A DNA stretch of 64,000 nt from NCBI GenBank assembly GCA_003956705.1, contig QZCP01000102.1:56935-120934 (forward strand), given 5' to 3'. Numbering within the stretch: position 1 is the stretch's first letter; every line of letters begins with the position of its first letter. The stretch comes from Brevipalpus yothersi. Its lineage: Eukaryota; Arthropoda; Arachnida; Trombidiformes; Tenuipalpidae. The notes under the pieces were generated by a model. That model was not told where the DNA came from. It did no database searches and worked only from the letters and a program-made list of their open reading frames with translations. The translations under genes and the position numbers were made by a program. Shown here one piece after another: positions 45,471 to 55,762 of the stretch.

Positions 45471-47234
45471 CTATGCATTCCGTATTCCCAGTGCTTGCTC
45501 TAGCTCAGCTCTTCTCAGCTGAACTTTACCATAAAAGTATCTACATACAGCTTCCTGTGTCCACGGTTGGAAGAAGTAGTGTGAGCGTCTTTCCTCTTCA
45601 GGATTGCCCACTTGATCCGTCATTGTCTGTATGGATGAATGAGAGATAAGAATAATTATATAAAGAACTTTCTCGAGATTTAATAAGAGACATACCTTGA
45701 GATCTCGCATCTGGGACAACAGCCATTTGTGTATAAACTGTTGAGGATCTTTCGCGAAAGAGAGAAAGAATTCACGGTTATTCTTGAGTTGATTGATGGC
45801 CTCCACAGTTTCATGAATCTTATTGTCGAGGTTCTGAACATCTTGTTGATTATGAGTGGACATAATAAAATTGTTCATCTGCTGCTTTTGTGGATCATCA
45901 ACTTCGACATCGATATCATAACATTGTGTTTTTCTTGTTTCAGAACCCTCAACAACTATTGTATGACTGATTATAATAGGATCAGGTGGATGAAGAAGTC
46001 CATTCATACGTTGAGGAATTTCTGCAAATTTCATTCTTTGACAAGAAAATATCTGCTCCAAGTATTTATCGAAGTTAATATACTCTCTTTCATGAGGATC
46101 TTGTAATTTGTTTGTTTTGATGTACTGCCACAAAGCTATGTTTATAGCTGGTCTAGTTTGAGTATGAATGCCCAAGAGTCGAGCAAGTCGAGGATCGAGC
46201 TTAAACTGGAGTGGTTGATAATCGAGTAAGAGAAGAATAGTACACCGTACGTTCTTGTTGCCGGGTCTCTTGACTTGAAAACCGTCTGTCTCGGTTGTTA
46301 CATTATTTCTGTGCCACTCAACCAAGTGATTGTCAGGACCGTATAGATCCTTATCGAGTTCGATAACCAAACTTTTGAAAAAGGAAGAGAATTTACGTTT
46401 GTTCTTGCTTTGGTCAGGCTTTGGAGTGGCAGGATCCTCCAGAAGTCTCCCTTCAACTCTCAGTTCCCATGAAGGGACACTCATGTCTTCATTTCCATCT
46501 GCATCAGGTTTGCCAGGAAAAAATGTATTTGAAATGAAAATTCGCAATTTTCGTCTTTGTTTCATTGGTTTCTTCAGAGCTTCCTGAATATCTAAACGCT
46601 TTCTTGTGATGGTGAAGTCAAGTTTCTTCTCAAAAGCTATCAGATCCATATAAGCCTGTGACTCAGGTACTAAATCGCGCACTTTATGGGGAAGAATTTT
46701 GTCTGCAAGTTTCTTCTTCTTCTTGGTTCCTGATTGCTGGAATGATGGATTGAGATGTGAGGATAAATTTGGATGATGAATTGGCATGCCGGGCATCCCT
46801 TTAACCGGATTATTTTGCATTGGACTCTGCATATTAGGTGCTGGTCTCTTCATCCCTTGTCCAGGCATCCCAGGCGGGGCTCCCATTGGTCTTGCTGATG
46901 GACTGCCAAATGGTGGCCCATGTGGTGGTACCATTCTCAGTGCAGTTTGTGGTGGTACCTTGAGAGAGAAATAACGAAAGGAAAAACTCGATAATGAACA
47001 CCGAAATGACCGTTAATCGTAACATTCACTCACAGTTGTCTGAGAAATACTCATTGGATACCGATCAGGTTGCACCATTTGTGGTGGTCTCGAGTAGTGT
47101 GTCTGCGATGAAGGTGCACCTTGTGGTCCATATCCTTGGGGAGGTACATTGAATACAGCCCGTTGACCAGGAGGTGGTGGAGGAGGCATAATAAGTTTGG
47201 AATTCGGTTGGCTCATACCTGGATTGAGCGACAT
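45471..47234 (-). CDS. Bap60: SMARCD/BAP60, SWI/SNF complex subunit
   Basis: Exons 47034-47234, 45696-46958 and 45471-45626 give 539 residues. A Pro/Gly/Met-rich N-terminus (about 1-130) is followed by KKKKLADKILPHKVRDLVPESQ and a region with RRKLRIFISNTF and SSFFKSLVIELD. Next is the SWIB domain (about 300-380: LLLDYQPLQFKLDPRLARLLGIHTQTR...LWQYIKTNKLQD). The C-terminal coiled region ends RAELEQALGIRNA. It links transcription factors to the Brahma remodeller. An acceptor immediately upstream of the ATG indicates a non-coding first exon near 47345-47480. Head-to-head with PSMC6. Confidence 0.96.
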
Positions 47235-47656
47235 GGTCAAGCCCTGAAAATCATAGTGAATGAAAGACATCCCAATAAAGTGAAATTGAACCAGACAGTG
47301 ATGGAAAATTTTCAACACACGACACTTGCCACCCAAACATCAATTGTCATGTATCTTACCTTTTCCAAACAGAGAATTAAATAAACACAACACACTATTT
47401 CAATTACACAATCAATCAATATTTATTCAGTTTAATTTCAACAGAAACACAAACCGAACAAAAAAGGCTGAAAAAATTGGTTACCTGTCTTGGTCACATG
47501 ATGGCGTTACTATCTAATTAATGAAAGTGCTGCTGTCTAGAGGTAAAAAAGTTTGCCAAAATTTTTGCATTTCATTTTGGTCAGACTTTTTTCGGGTTGT
47601 TGAGTTTTATCTACACACAATTAATTGTTGATTAAGTTTCGGGATAAAACAACATC
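47235..47656. other. Divergent promoter region of SMARCD and PSMC6
   Basis: About 420 bases, AT-rich, including the likely SMARCD 5' UTR exon. No defined promoter motif was identified. Confidence 0.5.
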
Positions 47657-49060
47657 ATGTCTGCGGGAACTATGACTGCTAATCCTCCCCTGGATCCGAG
47701 GGATGGTATTATTCAAGATTATCGAAAGAAAGTCCAAGAACATCAGGAGTACGAAGCAAGATTGAAACAGGGTAAGTTTGACATGTCTTGTTGCCTACTG
47801 TTTTCCTTCAGGCATCTAAATCTAATTGTTTACGGAGTTTTTTGTTAATTCATTGATTGATCGATTGATTACAGTTAGAGAAGATCTAAAAGAGGTCAAT
47901 AAGCAGTATATGAAAAGTGAAGCAGATCTCAAAGCACTCCAGAGCGTTGGACAAATTGTCGGTGAAGTGCTCAAGCAGCTGACTGAGGATAATTGTGAGT
48001 ATAAACAGGCTTTCTTTCATCTTAGAATTCCTCACAAATACAATTTGTTCCTCTCCAAAGACTAATCTAATCGATAAATGATTTCTTCCTAACAGTCATC
48101 GTAAAAGCTACAAATGGTCCGCGCTATGTTGTTGGATGTCGGCGTCAGTTGGACAAGTCCAAGTTGAAGTCAGGAACAAGAGTTGCCCTCGATATGACAA
48201 CACTTACAATTATGCGATATCTACCAAGAGAGGTTGATCCTCTTGTTTACAACATGTCACATGAAAGTCCCGGAGATGTTAATTACAGTAGTATCGGAGG
48301 ATTGAGTGAACAAATCAGAGAACTGAGAGAAGTGATTGAATTGCCTCTTCTCAATCCAGACCTCTTTGAGCGTGTGGGCATAACACCTCCAAAAGGTTGC
48401 CTTCTGTATGGACCTCCTGGTACCGGTAAAACTCTACTTGCAAGAGCTGTGGCCTCACAGATTGAAGCAAACTTTCTCAAGGTTGTGTCTTCCGCAATCG
48501 TTGACAAATATATCGGTGAAAGTGCTCGATTGATTCGAGAGATGTTTAACTATTCTAGAGATCACCAACCATGTGTCATATTTATGGATGAAATTGATGC
48601 CATTGGTGGTAGAAGGTTCAGTGAAGGTACCTCTGCTGATCGTGAAATTCAACGAACTCTCATGGAATTACTCAATCAAATGGATGGCTTCGATGCGCTT
48701 GGTCAAGTTAAAATTATTATGGCAACAAATCGTCCAGATACCTTGGATCCTGCTCTTCTACGTCCAGGCCGTCTAGATAGGAAAATTGAAATTCCCCTTC
48801 CTCACGAACAAGGCCGTCTAGAAATTCTAAAGATTCACGCTCGTCCTATAGCAAAGCATGGTGATATTGATTGGGAAGCTATCGTCAAGATGAGTGATGG
48901 CTTTAATGGTGCTGATCTAAGGAATGTTTGTACAGAGGCTGGACTTTTCGCCATAAGAGCGGAAAGAGAGTACGTTATTGAAGAGGATTTCATGAAAGCA
49001 GTTAGAAAGATATCCGACAATAAGAAGTTGGAAACTAAACTCGATTACAAACCAGTTTAA
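47657..49060 (+). CDS. PSMC6: 26S proteasome ATPase subunit Rpt4
   Basis: Exons 47657-47771, 47875-47994 and 48096-49060 give 399 residues. N-terminal coiled coil (DYRKKVQEHQEYEARLKQ), OB fold, then the AAA module: Walker A GPPGTGKT, Walker B VIFMDEIDAIG, the arginine-finger region DPALLRPGRLDRKIEIPLP, and a C-terminal helical domain. Matches Rpt4 specifically (GCRRQLDKSKL, RDHQPCVIFMDEIDAIGGRR). It unfolds ubiquitylated substrates in the 19S base. The N-terminus is about 10 residues longer than the human protein; a second in-frame Met lies at residue 6. AATAAA at 49095-49100. Confidence 0.97.
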
Positions 49061-49094
49061 GTAAAAATATCGGTTTTATAAGGATAATCATTTG

Positions 49095-49100
49095 AATAAA
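49095..49100 (+). promoter_or_regulatory. AATAAA polyadenylation signal for PSMC6
   Basis: Hexamer 35 bases after the stop codon. Confidence 0.6.
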
Positions 49101-49658
49101 TTGTTTTCATCGGACCTACATTCTGTATTTCTTTCTGACTGACAGAATCAAAATTATCCAGGAACACGATTGTGTTCTAACCAGTTGATAGGATGCGGAC
49201 TGGTCGAGAAACAAGGTCTTCCGAACGATTTTTCTTTGACTTTATCTTCCTAATGTTCCTCGGTCTTTGATAATCTCTTAAGCTTGAAACCTTTAAGCAC
49301 TCCTATATACTCGACTCTGAATTAATCTTACGATCAATGGAAAGAATTCGAAACTACTGTAGTCAAAAATGAACAAAGCGAGGTATTTCTTGAGTTTCTT
49401 ACGGAAATTCACGATTGACAGTAGATAATGATTGGCTAACAAGCTTTTCAATCATTCAGAATTCCGAATTTTCGATGAAAATTAAGTTAATAGAAAAACT
49501 AAAGACAATGGCTAAAAATTCTTCGAGCACGAGCACAATGGAAACTGGCATAAGGTTAAGACCGTTAGAATGAGTATGTTTTCATCGATCTCGCAAAGGG
49601 TCCACGACAAGAATCGTCTACAGAAGTAGAAGCCCGCCATGAAATGGTCAGCAAATTG
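49101..49658. other. Convergent gap between PSMC6 and TMEM50
   Basis: No gene recognised; 3' UTR sequence of both neighbours. Confidence 0.5.
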
Positions 49659-50382
49659 TTAGTTGAGATAATCTTCAGTCCTACCAAATTTGAAAATTAA
49701 AGACCTGAAGAGAAATGAAAAGAGCAATGAAATCAAGAGCATCAGCTTTGAAAACAACATTTTCGATCAGCACATACCCAGCAAAAATGAGAACATTTTG
49801 GAGGAAAAGACCAATTCCTGGATAGATGACCGTCTTATTTGGAATAACATAGGCCGCAAAAAGAATCCATGTAGCCGCAATTATTGATCCGAAACCCAAT
49901 ACAAATCCAATAAATAACCAAATTCTTGCTGCTCTTTGACCGAGGAGCCCTGTATGATAGCTTTCACCTCTAACTTGACCATTAGATACGGCATTTATCC
50001 TGTAGCAGAGAAAAAACGTTAATCATCGATAGAACTCTATGCTATTGTTGGAGTAATCAGAAAAATACCCACATAAATAAGGATATAGTGGCAATAATCC
50101 CACACACATGATAAGCATGATTAAAATCACTAGATGCTGCGAAAGCTGCAATATCGATGATCACCCACCAGCCAAGAAAGAACTATTCACCGGGAGAAAT
50201 AAGCAAACAAATTAGAAACAATTTAACTGATTAATAATTTAGTCAAAAGCAACAGAAGCTTCTTTCCTCTGTAGTTAACTTACCAATGATCCGGCTACAA
50301 TTGAGGAGACAGCATTCCTTTTCTCTCCCAGCTCCAACCAGTCAGGTAGATTGAGTTGAATATTATCTAAACAGCCAGCCAT
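49659..50382 (-). CDS. TMEM50-family four-pass membrane protein
   Basis: Exons 50284-50382, 50073-50182, 49778-49999 and 49659-49704 give 158 residues, the family length. Motifs match TMEM50A/B: WLELGEKRNAVSSIVAGSLFF, LGWWVIIDIAAFA, FNHAYHVCGIIATIS, MINAVSNGQVRGESYHTGLLG, ARIWLFIGFV, YPGIGLFLQN and the C-terminal FKFGRTEDYLN. Four hydrophobic helices are evident. Likely an ER/endosomal membrane protein; its molecular function is poorly known. The second intron uses a GTGGGT donor, deduced because it alone restores the MINAVSNG reading. Confidence 0.93.
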
Positions 50383-51443
50383 GGTCTTTTGATGAGCTAT
50401 ATAATTAGCTTGATTAAGATGACTAATATTTGAACAAAGGATAATGAGAATGATCAATCACGGTCTTTGGATCGCTGTACAAGAATGTTCTGATTATGTT
50501 GAATGCTATCACAGATCGAGTGGTACAAGTCTTGAAAACACACAATATAATGTACACAATTACTCTTGGTAAAATCTTTAAAAATTCAGATAGATTAGAG
50601 GATGATTAGATCAAATTGTGCCGAACAAAACATGAATCAAAATTGATCCGCGCCTTGAGCAACCCAAAATCAACTGTTTTTATTTTCAAAACAAGTCTCA
50701 TTCAACAAGATACTGAATACAGTATCTTCACCCTATGCGAGTTGAATCAATTCAGAATTTCGGAATCTCGATTAGAAATTCTTCGAAATAGTAATTCTTT
50801 CTCCAATCTTCAAGAAGAATGTTGGAGAAAAATTTCAACAAGATTTCAATTTAATTTAATCAATTGGATTCCAATAAAAAATGGATGAATAAAAAAAATT
50901 TTACGGGGGGACTAAACCACTTTTATTGGTGTGAGGAAAAGGTTTTGAATAACAAGATGATTACGGTTTATTAAACAGTGAATTTATGATTGCAATTGAG
51001 TCCCACAATTGCATACCAGGCACAAAAAAGTTGAGAATCATCAGAAAGGTATGTTTCTAGTAACTGATCAAAGCTCAGCGTTCGATGTGAAGCTCACTGC
51101 AAATTAATAAGGTGAGCAAAGTTTTTTGGTAATACAATGTAATAAAGAATATGAACGACGTATAGCTCATGAATCATTGAGATAGAGGAGAGAATAATGA
51201 TCAGAAAAAGCTGTTAGTAGAGAGCCAGTGGCAGAAATTTGTCACAGCGAAATTTATAACAAATTGTTTTGGCTGACAGAACTAAAACGTTCTAGTTCAT
51301 TGCGTAAATCCGATGAGAAAATCAGATACGAGCATTGAAAATTGGCCATTTCTTGGATTCAAAGCCAATGTAAAGGTATTTGTCATCTTGAAGGATCACC
51401 AGTTCTTCACCTGAATCAAGTTCTAGCGTAAGAAGAGTGAATC
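50383..51443. other. Intergenic between TMEM50 5' end and Cdk9-B 3' end
   Basis: Contains the left member of a direct-repeat pair (50624-50755). The last ~110 bases resemble the 3' flank of Cdk9-A. Confidence 0.6.
50624..50755 (+). repeat. Left direct repeat flanking Cdk9-B
   Basis: Starts with 24 bases identical to 52738-52761, continues through a CGCGC-containing block and ends with AAGATACTGAATACAGTATC and flanking bases shared with 52823-52857. It differs from the right copy by two small indels (about 13-14 bases each) and scattered changes. Confidence 0.8.
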
Positions 51444-52638
51444 TCAAAAAACTCTGTCATGATATTGACCATCGTTAGCTGTTACTCTGGAAGCAGGATT
51501 TCCATGACCCGGTTGGACTGGACCTCTTTGTCGAGGAGGAGGCAAGAATTCGAACATTGAAGTAGTGTGTTGAGAGAGCATTTTGGCTAGATCAGCGGGC
51601 ATAGGGTCAGACCAAAAGAAATCATGATTCAATGCTGCATCAGCATCCATCCGCTTTTTTGGATCTAAACAAAGCAATTTATCGAGGAGATCAAGAGCGT
51701 ATGGGTCTTTTATGCATGGTTTTAAACGTTCTTTAACACAGCGTTTTTGATCACTTGGCAGTTCGATTCGTTTGTAGATCTCAACCTTTTCGATTCCAGG
51801 CCACTCTTCAGGCGTAAGTGGGCCACATAGCTCGCAAATTAGTTTGAGCTGATGCAGTTCTGACTTCCCTTGGAGTATTGGAATTCTGGTCCACAGTTCA
51901 GCCATGATGCAACCAGCGGCCCACATGTCCACAGGAGATGCATAATTTCTCGTACCTAGAAGCAATTCTGGTGATCGATACCATAAAGTTACCACTCTAT
52001 TACTATTTGTATACTTATTTGGTCCTTTAGTAGCCAATGCTCTGGCAAGTCCAAAATCTGCTAATTTCAGAACTCCATTTTTGGTGATGAGAATATTGGC
52101 CGCTTTCATATCACGATGAAGGATCTTGTTTGAATGAATATAAAATAAGCCATCCAAAAGTTGTTGCATCACCTTCTTGATCTCGGCCAGACTGAATTTT
52201 ACCTCAATGTTTCTGAGTAGACCAGCAAGATCATGTTCACAAAAATCAAAGACCAAATAGAAGGTTACCTTGTTGTTATCATTTTGTGATCTCCTCCTAA
52301 GGAATCACAAAGTATGCAATGTTAGATTTTTGCAACCAAATTTCTCAAACATACAATCGCCGCAGATCTAACCTACAAATCTCTATCAAATTAACCACAT
52401 TCTCATGCTTCAAACGTTGTAATATCTTAATTTCTCTGATAGCTGTGATCGGAAATCCTTGGCTTTGATCTTTTATGATCACTTTCTTAAGAGCAACCAC
52501 TTGCTTGGTTACTCGATGTTTAGCTTTAAACACTTCACCAAACGTTCCTTGTCCAATTTTTGCTATTGTTTCATACTTGTTCACATCATCACAGAACGGA
52601 TTTCTATAATTTTCCACTTCACAACTCGGTGGTATCAT
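51444..52638 (-). CDS. Cdk9 paralogue (copy B)
   Basis: Exons 52373-52638 and 51444-52296 (acceptor placed from frame continuity; check within one base) give about 372 residues. It is close to copy A over the whole kinase domain and shares the intron position after CR in NLIEICR, so it arose by DNA duplication, not retrotransposition. Lys (VALKKV), HRD and DFG are intact. Differences: PITALRE is PITAIRE, the preceding ENEKEG is KDQSQG, the T-loop reads YTNSNRVVTLWYRSPE with two extra residues after the Thr186 equivalent, and the GERNY loop is GTRNY. The acceptor before exon 2 of copy A is lost, and an ATG at 52638 gives a new start (MIPPSCEV). The intron donor has changed from GTAAG to GTTAG. 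A second Cdk9-type or Cdk12-like role is conceivable; no evidence here. Confidence 0.85.
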
Positions 52639-53104
52639 TATCACACAACAGTTACTTAACTATCCTCTAACCAATTATGTATGTACCTAACCACATGTGT
52701 TTTCAGGCCAAAAGAGGACTGTTAATCGAAAAAACAAAACAAAACATGAATCAAAATTGATGATCATCAACTGATTCGCGCGTTTACTAATCCAAACTGG
52801 AATGTTTCGGTTTCTGTTTCAAAACAAGATACTGAATACAGTATCTTTACCTTATTTTTTCTGAGTCAATCGCTTTAAACATTTTCTCTGGTTTGTGTAC
52901 AATTGATTCGATTGGATTCAATTGATCAAATGACTGTTTGTTTTGATTGTGAGTGAATTAAAGTATTTGCTTGAACTGTGTTTTGATCTATCATCTTACA
53001 AGATATTGGTCCTGGTGTACTGTTTGTGAGCCGATTGGATTGTTGGATCCTGTTCATTTGGTTGTCTTCCACTTTTCGATATATATTTTGGACACTGATT
53101 AGCG
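52639..53104. other. Divergent region between Cdk9-B and CFP1-like gene
   Basis: Contains the right direct repeat (52738 to about 52873) starting 100 bases upstream of the Cdk9-B start. It should also hold both promoters. Confidence 0.6.
52738..52873 (+). repeat. Right direct repeat flanking Cdk9-B
   Basis: Same orientation as 50624-50755, 2.1 kb away. Contains the imperfect palindrome GATACTGAATACAGTATC (7-bp arms GATACTG/CAGTATC). Confidence 0.8.
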
Positions 53105-54229
53105 ATGGACGGAGATGATGAAGAGGTTGTTTATTGTATCTGTCGATCCTCGGATAGCAGTCGGTTCATGATATGTTGTGATAATTGCAATGAATGGTAT
53201 CATGGTGACTGTATACATATCACTGAGGAGAGAGCCAATAGAATATTGAAATTCTATTGTGCACAATGTCGGGACATGAATCCTGAGCTAGAAATTAAGT
53301 ATAAGAAAGCCAAACCACAAACCAAACCACAACCTATTAGTAAGCCTGAGAGAATAAATGAAACAGCTGCTCGCAATCGAAGGTCTCGTCGCAAAGATGT
53401 ATTGACGGTTAATGAAACGGCCAAACATTGTCTTGGACCCGGATGCACTAAAGCCGCCCGTAAAGATTCCAAATATTGTAGCGATGATTGTGGACTCAAG
53501 TTAGCAACTAATCGAATTGTTGAACTGTTACCAAATCGTGTTCAACAATGGCAAAGCACTGGATCATCTGCTGATATATTTAGTCGTAAAGAGCTTGAGG
53601 TAATCAGAGCCGAACAGCAGGAAGCGAAGAGGTGTCTCGAAATTTTGGACGAAAAGCAGAAGGAACTACATGCTATGATAGCAGAATCCAAAAAACTTAC
53701 ACCAAAAGAGGATGAAGTAGATGAAAATGAAACTGACAGTGAATTAGTTATATATTGTGTCACATGTGGACATGAGGTTGCATCTCGAAATGCAATGAGG
53801 CATATGGAAAGATGTTTCATCAAATATGAAAGTCAAACATCGTTTGTCTCCGTCAACAAAACGAAAGTTGAAGGCGTCTTTTGTGAGGTATTTAATGCTG
53901 CACAAAGAACCTTTTGTATGAGATTACGAGTTTTGTGTCCTGAACATTATCGTGAGCCCAAAATTCCTGACGACGAAGTATGTGGGTGTCCCTTATCAAC
54001 TAATTGTTTCGAGTTCACTGGAGAATTTTGTCGTGTGCCAAAGAAAAAGTGTACAAAACATTATTGTTGGGAAAAACTTAGAAGAGCTCAGCTAGATATG
54101 GAAAAAGTACAAAAATGGCTCAAGCTGGAGGAGTTATATGAAAAAGAGTGTAAAATAACTTATACCATGTCTAATAGAGGAAGTGTTCTAGGGCTTCTCC
54201 TTCACAATACCGTAATCAGTGATCCATGA
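53105..54229 (+). CDS. CFP1/CXXC1-like PHD protein lacking the CXXC domain
   Basis: Single exon, 374 residues. PHD finger (about 9-57): YCICRSSDSSRFMICCDNCNE, WYHGDC, then FYCAQC. After a basic Pro/Gln/Arg linker (about 60-110) comes the CFP1 C-terminal module (about 115-370): CLGPGCTKAARKDSKYCSDDCG, NRIVELLPNRVQQW, a coiled coil, CVTCGHEVASRNAMRHMERC, KYESQTSF, DEVCGCPL, FCRVPKKKCTKHYCWEKLRRA. In animals this module binds SET1 and the PHD reads H3K4me3, within the SET1/COMPASS methyltransferase. The CXXC zinc finger normally located between the PHD and the CLGPGC segment is absent; residues 58-112 contain no cysteine apart from the start of CLGPGC. The lack of introns could mean a retrogene. 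Confidence 0.93.
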   Translation: MDGDDEEVVYCICRSSDSSRFMICCDNCNEWYHGDCIHITEERANRILKFYCAQCRDMNPELEIKYKKAKPQTKPQPISKPERINETAARNRRSRRKDVLTVNETAKHCLGPGCTKAARKDSKYCSDDCGLKLATNRIVELLPNRVQQWQSTGSSADIFSRKELEVIRAEQQEAKRCLEILDEKQKELHAMIAESKKLTPKEDEVDENETDSELVIYCVTCGHEVASRNAMRHMERCFIKYESQTSFVSVNKTKVEGVFCEVFNAAQRTFCMRLRVLCPEHYREPKIPDDEVCGCPLSTNCFEFTGEFCRVPKKKCTKHYCWEKLRRAQLDMEKVQKWLKLEELYEKECKITYTMSNRGSVLGLLLHNTVISDP

Positions 54230-54402
54230 TGTCATTTACCCAAGTGAGATTAGTCCATTGAAAAATTGTTTACTTAGTTTTATAAGTAAAAATGTTATTG
54301 ATATTATTTTTGTCTATGAAACGATTGAGAGAAATTTCTTCTTCTCCATTTGTATATCCTCAACACTTTATTCATCGCTTGAAAATTGCAGAGATAGTGT
54401 GT

Positions 54403-54408
54403 AATAAA
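54403..54408 (+). promoter_or_regulatory. AATAAA polyadenylation signal for CFP1-like gene
   Basis: Hexamer 174 bases downstream of the stop, just before the converging ARPC4 3' end. Confidence 0.5.
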
Positions 54409-54458
54409 AAAACAAATGTCGATGCAAACATAATGAATGTGTGTGTGTAATACGATTA

Positions 54459-55019
54459 TCAGAAACGTTTAAGGAATTCTTCCGATGTTATTCTAGCTCG
54501 AGCATTGATGGCCAATTTCATTTCATTAATTTCTTTATCAATCTCTTCCATAAAGTGAATGATGAAATCAATCAATTTATATCTATTCATCTCCTCGGTG
54601 TGAACGTTGGTTATTAGGAAGGAAACATCATAACCGTTAGGCGGTTGAGATTTTTCATCCACATGATTGTTGATACCTTTTTCGCTGAATGTAACAGGTT
54701 TACGCCTCAGTATGATAAATTTATCAGCTCTCATCATCAGAAACCGGGTAAATTTGTGGACAAGTATACGCTCAATATCATCCGCTTGCTTGATGGCAAT
54801 TGAAACTCTCACCGAATTAATACTTGATTCGATGAGTACTCGTTCTTTTTCATTACGAGAAATGATCACTGGATTCAATAGTAGCTCCTTATTACCACCT
54901 ACCTCCACTTCCGGCTTATTGTGTCTCTCAACAATTTGAGAATTGAAATCAACTAAGCACAAAGCGGCTTCCAATGTCCGCCTAACAGCTGATAGATATG
55001 GCTTTAAAGTGGCTGACAT
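54459..55019 (-). CDS. ARPC4: Arp2/3 complex subunit 4 (p20-ARC) with an insertion
   Basis: Single exon, 186 residues versus about 168 in other animals. Nearly the whole length matches ARPC4: SATLKPYLSAVRRTLEAALC, ERHNKPEVEV, NPVIISRNEKERVLIE, NSVRVSIAIKQADDIE, DFIIHFMEEIDKEINEMKL, NARARI and EEFLKRF. The extra sequence is at residues 110-128, between ILRRKPV and GYDVSFLI, where relatives have a single residue. It is polar (TFSEKGINNHVDEKSQPPN), and I see no GT-AG pair that would remove it. ARPC4 forms the core of the actin-nucleating complex with ARPC2. Tail-to-tail with the CFP1-like gene. Confidence 0.95.
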   Translation of the reverse strand: MSATLKPYLSAVRRTLEAALCLVDFNSQIVERHNKPEVEVGGNKELLLNPVIISRNEKERVLIESSINSVRVSIAIKQADDIERILVHKFTRFLMMRADKFIILRRKPVTFSEKGINNHVDEKSQPPNGYDVSFLITNVHTEEMNRYKLIDFIIHFMEEIDKEINEMKLAINARARITSEEFLKRF

Positions 55020-55762
55020 TATTATTATTATTGTTGATTTTGATGAGGCAAGATGATCAGAAATATATAACCAAACAACACACAATACCTTCTGTCAAAT
55101 AGCCACATACACCAATGATGATGCCAATTCGGTATAAGCCCGCAAACAGAGCCAAGTAAGTAGATAGATATTCACAGAGCAGAGAATATTCAACACTACA
55201 TGAGCATCAGCATCAAATGAATCATTATCAGTAAACCGAAAAACAGACAAACACAATATCATCAATTCAATCGCTCTTACATGTTCATATATGTTCATGA
55301 TACACAAACTTAATTGAATATGCACACACACACATTAGTCGTGCTGCCACCAACTTTACTTTCCAATTACACAGAATTTCTGTGTCAAACTGATTTATTG
55401 CCCAAGATTGTGGAAAGAGAATGATTTAGGTGCAATTGTCACCATGGTCGAGGGATCAAATATGGATCAATGTAATATGTGAAGAATAGCTCAAGTTTAT
55501 TATCCACATCGTTTGGCGAGAGATGATCGTTTATAAGTGAACAGAGTTTTTTTTATCTCTTTGAAGAATCGGAGAATTTTTTTCTCTCGATATTTTACTT
55601 ACAATAGAACTTTTTTTCATCGAGAAAATTTGATCAATGAAAACACATTAAAAGGGATAAAAATGGATGAAAAATCTTGAAAATTGATCAGACTGATGAT
55701 AAAGATTGGAGAGAATAATTTTTTGATTGTGTGTTCCAAGAAACTTGAATATAGTTCGATGG
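55020..55762. other. Intergenic between ARPC4 5' end and FKBP 3' end
   Basis: No gene recognised. The minus-strand frame 55095-55331 has no family likeness. Confidence 0.5.

Noticed and set aside
45729..46106. 125-codon plus-strand frame antisense to SMARCD
   Set aside because: Shadow of the conserved SMARCD coding exon on the other strand.
46786..46974. Gly/Pro-rich plus-strand frame
   Set aside because: Antisense of the SMARCD proline-rich N-terminus.
51444..52638. Cdk9-B as a processed pseudogene
   Set aside because: It keeps the parental intron and the 3' flank, lacks a poly-A tail, and its reading frame and catalytic residues are intact.
54655..54720. Unspliced short intron explaining the ARPC4 insertion
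   Set aside because: A GTATC donor-like site is present but no AG acceptor lies in the right place, and the segment length and frame are preserved as coding.
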